From Synchiropus splendidus (taxonomy: Eukaryota; Chordata; Actinopteri; Syngnathiformes; Callionymidae), in assembly GCF_027744825.2 (NCBI RefSeq), contig NC_071337.1, positions 12,463,031 through 12,527,030 of the forward strand: a stretch of DNA of 64,000 nt. The letters run 5' to 3'. The first letter of the stretch is position 1, and the number at the start of each line of letters is the position of its first letter. Position numbers and translations under genes: made by a program. Of the stretch, positions 60,080 to 64,000 are shown in pieces. The notes under the pieces were generated by a model. It saw nothing but the letters and a program-made list of their open reading frames with translations. It searched no databases and was not told the DNA's origin.

Positions 60080-60620
60080 ATGTTGGTTTGGAAGGAGCTA
60101 AGTGACAAAGGTCAGAAAGAGCTGCACCATGCCTTTGTGTATCTTGTGAAAGCTTATGACAGAGTTATTACAGAGGAAGTGTGGTATTGTATGGACAGGT
60201 CAGAGGCATCAGGAGAACATCAGAGAAGAAAGACAGAATATGTGTGGAAATGAAAGAGAGCCAGGAGGGTCAGTGAAGATACTAGTACATACAAGTATAT
60301 GGGATCAGTCAAACAAACTAGTGGTCAGAGGTGATGAGGAGTGTTCAGGCAGAGTGTGACTGACGGAAAATCTGTGACTGAAAAGTGGCCGGTACAGTGA
60401 AAGGGACGCTTTACAGGACAGTAATGATGCATGGTTAGAGGCGATAGCTCTGGCAAAAAAGACAGGAAGCAGTTGTATTGTTGAGGAAGCTCAGGTTTTT
60501 ATTGGGAGTGGTGATGAAGGACATCATTTGAAACAAGTACATAGTATAGGCACAGAGTATGTCGAAAGATACAAAGTTTGAGGACGGACAAGGAACATGT
60601 TGCAGGTCAACATTGACCTC
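60080..60620 (+). mobile_element. RTE-clade LINE, internally deleted, with reverse-transcriptase motif A mutated
   Basis: From 60122 one frame reads LHHAFVYLVKAYDRVITEEV WYCMDRSEASG. This is the RT motif A region (family form AFVDLEKAYDRV), with the catalytic Asp replaced by Tyr (codon TAT). It then jumps to RRKTEYV (60220-60240), which in full elements lies well downstream, so a few hundred bases are deleted. Further pieces recognisable in shifting frames are YKYMGSVKQTSG (GSTVQSNG type), a GTLYRTVMMHG-like segment near 60400-60440, LAKKTGS (KRQEAE type) and an EYVERY-like end near 60560. Multiple stops and frameshifts are present. Confidence 0.82.
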
Positions 60621-61598
60621 AGTCGCTTTTGTCACAAGATCGCGTTCAAAACCCAATCGTTTTGATCGGTCCGATCAAATGAGTGGATGATATTTTTCCA
60701 GTCCTCTCCACAGGTAACTTATTCATTTCTTAGAGACCATAAAATGAAGCTGACCCCAAAAGATCCAGAGTTTTACTACTTGATAGACCTGTATCTGTTG
60801 TCGCTAACACAAGACACGGGCTCCAAATGTTTCTGACACAAAATCTTAAAGAATCAATGGCATCATAAACGAAGCTGTTCAAGGTCTTCAACGACTGGAC
60901 CCATCATTAAAACACTTTTCGATGCAGTAATGAACGCTGAATCAGGACATTGTTCCAAAACTCCCATTTTAAGGGTTAAAAATAAACACCTTCGTTCCCA
61001 TGTCGAGACGCAATGTTTTCCTACTTTAATTAAAGTAGCCCTCAAGCTATGTGTCACTTTTCATTAAGGAAGACCCACAAAAATTGGTTGGAGGCTCTCT
61101 TGGTAAAATTAGATCAGATTTGTCTGATCAGATTACACACACATTTTTTTTCTTTGAGAGGAAGACTGCGACTGCTGGTTGTACATAAGGAAGGGTCCTG
61201 CACTGCAGTTGCTTTGTGCCGTTCATGCCGACCCATGAATGAAACTTCACCTCACTTCAGCTTGCTATCCGTAAAGTTTAGTTCAGTATTTTTTTATTCA
61301 CCATGCTCCAGCTACAGGTCTCCAAACATTTCACTTTGATAAGACCGTGTACTTGGGAGTGACCCTGTCACCAGTCACTGCTCTTCTTCCTCTAGGCTGT
61401 GATGCATCAAGACGACAGTATAAGTCGACAGGTGGCGTAATGCTTGGCCTTGTTGCTGATGACTTTTCAATGCATATATTCGAACCTATATCCCGAGCTA
61501 TGATGTGTTCACGGAGCAATGTATGACGCATTCTTGGTCTGATGAGTCATGTTTTCCAGTACAGCACATAGCGTTTGTTAGGAGTTTTCATGATTCGT
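60621..61598. other. non-coding DNA
   Basis: No repeat or exon was recognised. ORFs of 60-96 codons lack motifs. Confidence 0.4.
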
Positions 61599-62051
61599 AT
61601 CATCTGTCAGTAGCTGTCCACACGAACCAGGTCGTCAGGTCCCCCGCCCTCGACTGCCACCTATTCCTCTTTGCACCCGACCCCTATGACTCCATCTGCG
61701 GGTGGTGGGTCCGCAGCAGGGACAGCCCATGTCGTTCTTTCGGGCCCATGGACAGAGGCCCGACCACCAGGCGCTCGCATTCGAGCCCCAACTCCAGGCC
61801 TGGCTCCAGGGTGGGGCCCCGGCTGCGCCATGCCGGGCGACGTCACAGTCCTTGTAGTTATCATTTTCATGTTATCATTCCCAGGACTCGCTGGAGAGAT
61901 GATGTCTCTGGTCTGGCCTGGGAACGCCTCGGGATCCCGCGGGAGGAGCTGGAGGAGGTTTGTGCGGACCGGGAAGTTTGGGCTTCCTTGCTACCTCCGC
62001 GACCCGACCCCGAATAAGCGGCAGAAGAAGAAGCATCATCTGTCAGTAGCT
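61599..62051 (+). mobile_element. internally deleted RTE/Rex3-like element bounded by a 17-bp target-site duplication
   Basis: ATCATCTGTCAGTAGCT is present exactly at 61599-61615 and 62035-62051, so everything between (61616-62034, 419 bp) behaves as one insertion. The first ~250 bp (61620-61870) is CpG-rich and has CAGGTCCCCCGCCCT, CACCCGACCCCTATGACTCC, GGGCCCATGGACAGAGGCCC, GACCACCAGGCGCTCGCATT and CCAGGCCTGGCTCCAGGGTG, a sequence often seen in the 5' untranslated part of fish non-LTR elements. At about 61882 it switches to the 3' coding tail RTRWRDDVSGLAWERLGIPR EELEEVCADREVWASLLPPR PDPE and a stop at 62015, then the 3' end GAATAAGCGGCAGAAGAAGA. Endonuclease and polymerase are absent. The result has a SINE-like layout of head plus LINE tail. 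Confidence 0.88.
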
Positions 62052-62261
62052 CACCGCTTCATTCTCAGACCACAATCCATTGTTTGGCACATTGACAAAA
62101 CACTACTTACAGCACACCACTGTATGACAAAACAAGCGACACACAGTCCTGAAATATTGGAGCGACGGCTATTTGGGTGTGTGACTACTTGAGGGCTGTT
62201 GAAAAAAAATGTAACTTTGTTGAGGGTTTGAGTGATCACAGGCGGCTTGACACAATATAAC
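62052..62261. other. non-coding DNA
   Basis: Nothing was recognised. Confidence 0.4.
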
Positions 62262-62342
62262 AGTGTTGATGGGCAGGTGAGGCTTCGTGAAACAGTGTCC
62301 TCATTTTCAGACTCCTCTGGGTGCTATGAAGTCTCACAGGTC
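62262..62342 (+). mobile_element. GAGGCTTCATGAAAC-family MITE, short copy
   Basis: AGTGTTGATGGGCAGGTGAG then GCTTCGTGAAACAGTGTCCT and CATTTTCAG form a good left terminus. GTGCTATGAAGTCTCACAGG (62322-62341) is a decayed inverted right terminus. The interior is missing. Confidence 0.6.
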
Positions 62343-62572
62343 CATTTTTAAAAAGGCTAATTTGTTAACAATTGTGTCATGGTTTTGAATGTCTTCATTT
62401 CATTTTTTCTGAGCATTAATTACATTGTTATTATAGTCACTGATTTATTGTGTAGTTCTCAAAGTGACAACAAAGCACATGGCATCTTGTTACTGTATGA
62501 CCAATGACGTAAAATGCGTTTTAAAATGTGTACGTGTAAAATGTGTATTTGCAACTCATTTGTGTAATCTGT
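62343..62572. other. non-coding DNA
   Basis: Nothing was recognised. Confidence 0.4.
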
Positions 62573-62670
62573 TTGAGACTCCCGATAGATACTGTCCTGG
62601 TCTTGTCTTGGTCTCGATACTCTCCAGTTTCAATACTGTCTTGGCCTAGATTGATGCGGTCTTGCCAGTT
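62573..62670 (+). repeat. GGTCTTGTCTTGGTCTC-type dispersed repeat
   Basis: TGAGACTCCCGATAGATACT, CCTGGTCTTGTCTTGGTCTC, GATACTCTCCAGTTTCAATA and CTGTCTTGGCC match the unit type at 41.8 and 45.2 kb. Confidence 0.5.
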
Positions 62671-63479
62671 TTGCTAGTAGAACATTGGACACAAATGTTC
62701 AGTGAGGGGCAGAGACCCTATGGAGGGCATCCATCCTTGACTTTTTTTTTTTTTTTTTTTTCTTCCCTTACCGGTATTTTTGCCAAAAATAGACACAGTG
62801 CTCTTCCATTCAATTATTCATCACTGTGACATTCTGGTCCCAAAACCCAAAAGCACACAAGATGCTGAGGAAGTATGTTGTGCTCTTTTGTATTTACACA
62901 CACACGCACACACACAGAACATGTATCGCACAGTAGAATACAATGGTCTGCAGCGTTGAATAAAAACGGAAAAATGGGTGTTTCTCATTCAGAAATAGTT
63001 TCATGTGCTGAATAAAAATGCATTTTAGATTTTATAACCTAAAATGAATTGCTTTGCTTCATTCTGTGTATGGGAGTTACATCATCACGTCTTCCTTGTG
63101 TTCATTCCATTCCAGTACTTTCTCCCTGACTTGGAGTGAGTTATTCACTTGTGAAAAAAATATGTTGATATAACAGTTGCTGTTTAAAAAATAAATATAT
63201 CACATCTAAGCATTGTAGCTTAATTCATGAAAGCACTTTTTTTTTGCTAACTGATGAAAATAATTGAATCTCAAATAAAACCAGGACATTTATTTTCAAT
63301 GCCAATATTGGCATGGCAGTTAGGGGGCGCTAGTGCTCAAGCCAGAAACAAAGGGCACCTGTTGCAAAAAAAGAAAAAAAAAAAAAAATGTTCGAAATGT
63401 TCGAAATCTGAATCAATTTTTCTCAATGAATGGAAAAAGAAATAATGCGTTCCAAGCCTTAAAATAGGCTTTTGAAGGA
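62671..63479. other. non-coding DNA with T and A runs and a short (CA)n
   Basis: A T20 run lies near 62742-62761, (CA)n near 62897-62918 and an A-rich run at 63366-63388. No gene was recognised. Confidence 0.45.
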
Positions 63480-63820
63480 GTGAATGTAGAGTGTCTGCTG
63501 CAGGTGGCTGTTCCTCGATGTGAGTGGCCGCTGCATGTGGGAGGGGTTGCTGAGTGAGTGACGTCTCTCCAGACGTGAAGAGGTGCCCGGTGCGTGTCCA
63601 GCTCTGAATGTGCGCTTCTGTGCAGTTTGGCTGTGACAAAGTCATAAACCAAGTCGCGCTCTGTCCGAGACTCGCCTCATCCCTGTGCCAGCTCCAGCCC
63701 ACAACAGGACATCAAACCCTGTAGTGTGGCTCCAGTCTCGGAGGTGTGGAGAGAGAGCACCTCCCCTGTGACACTCTACCACGGTCCAGTGCGGAGACAG
63801 GAAAGGTTTTACACCTCAAT
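63480..63820. other. GC/CpG-richer segment near the window edge, possibly promoter or 5' UTR
   Basis: It is visibly richer in GC than the preceding 20 kb outside LINEs, and includes AGTGACGTCTCTCC (CRE-like) near 63560 and CGGTGCGTGTCC. It is directly followed by the open ORF at 63821. It could equally be an ordinary GC patch. Confidence 0.2.
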
Positions 63821-64000
63821 ATGAAGAAACAACAGTCAGTAAATGTAGCTAACGGGACACGTCTGCATACAGAGGCTGCGTTATACACAATAACAAAGTG
63901 CGTCGTGGGTCAGCTGATCGGTCCGCGCACGTTATGTTTTTTCAGGCTTTTCTTGGGGGCGTTCGAGTTCTGGATTTTTGTTCGAAACCCGAAGAAAAAA
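63821..64000 (+). CDS. 60-codon ORF open to the window edge, unrecognised
   Basis: ATG at 63821 has A at -3. The frame then runs 60 codons without a stop to the last base, starting MKKQQSVNVANGTRLHTEAA and containing a hydrophobic, Phe-rich stretch around residues 38-54 (TLCFFRLFLGAFEFWIF). No family is recognised. It might be the 5' coding end of a gene beyond the window, a piece of a longer exon, or chance. The CpG-richer upstream segment is the only supporting context. Confidence 0.15.
   Translation, partial: MKKQQSVNVANGTRLHTEAALYTITKCVVGQLIGPRTLCFFRLFLGAFEFWIFVRNPKKK

Overview
This window looks like non-coding nuclear DNA of a ray-finned fish, most likely a teleost. It is AT-leaning, has no credible multi-exon gene and no bacterial-style coding density, and is full of vertebrate microsatellites: (TG)n, (CA)n(TA)n and a long (GATA)n. 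Its recognisable features are decayed mobile elements of teleost type: Rex3/RTE-clade LINE tails, a Tc1 transposase relic, a SINE with a tRNA-like head, and many short hAT-like non-autonomous DNA elements. It is best read as an intergenic or intronic stretch. All family names come from remembered family sequences, since no database search was possible.

Layout. 0-7 kb: a short element built on GTAACGCGTTACT-type sequence (713-1185), a rearranged Tc1 relic (2468-3250), a foldback hairpin (6546-6642) and a SINE fragment (6918-7012). 9-13 kb: an undescribed-looking inverted-repeat element (9036-9284), a (TG)n tract, and a 5'-truncated Rex3-like LINE with a perfect 10-bp target-site duplication (12021-12487). 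13-25 kb: mostly unique, with an RTE tail (17590-17850) and a SINE with a 13-bp target-site duplication (22278-22511). 25-33 kb: hAT-like fragments and several copies of one short inverted-repeat family, here called the GAGGCTTCATGAAAC family. 36-38 kb: a perfect 20-bp hairpin (36111-36157) and a three-unit ~255-bp tandem repeat. 41-46 kb: divergent GGTCTTGGTCTTG-type repeats, the (GATA)n block and another RTE tail. 48-64 kb: more RTE pieces, two copies of a retroelement-like repeat 4.3 kb apart, further GAGGCTTCATGAAAC copies, and an internally deleted RTE/Rex3-like element bounded by a perfect 17-bp duplication (61599-62051).

No gene network can be described. The ORFs present are short, mutually overlapping and unlike known proteins, or are LINE/Tc1 remnants, or are translations of microsatellites. 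Several repeat-free stretches with clusters of TAAT-core homeodomain sites (near 20.0, 32.4, 44.0, 50.2 and 52.7 kb) could be conserved enhancers, but one sequence alone cannot show that. The last 180 bases hold an ORF that stays open to the window edge and may be the start of something outside the window; the evidence is weak.
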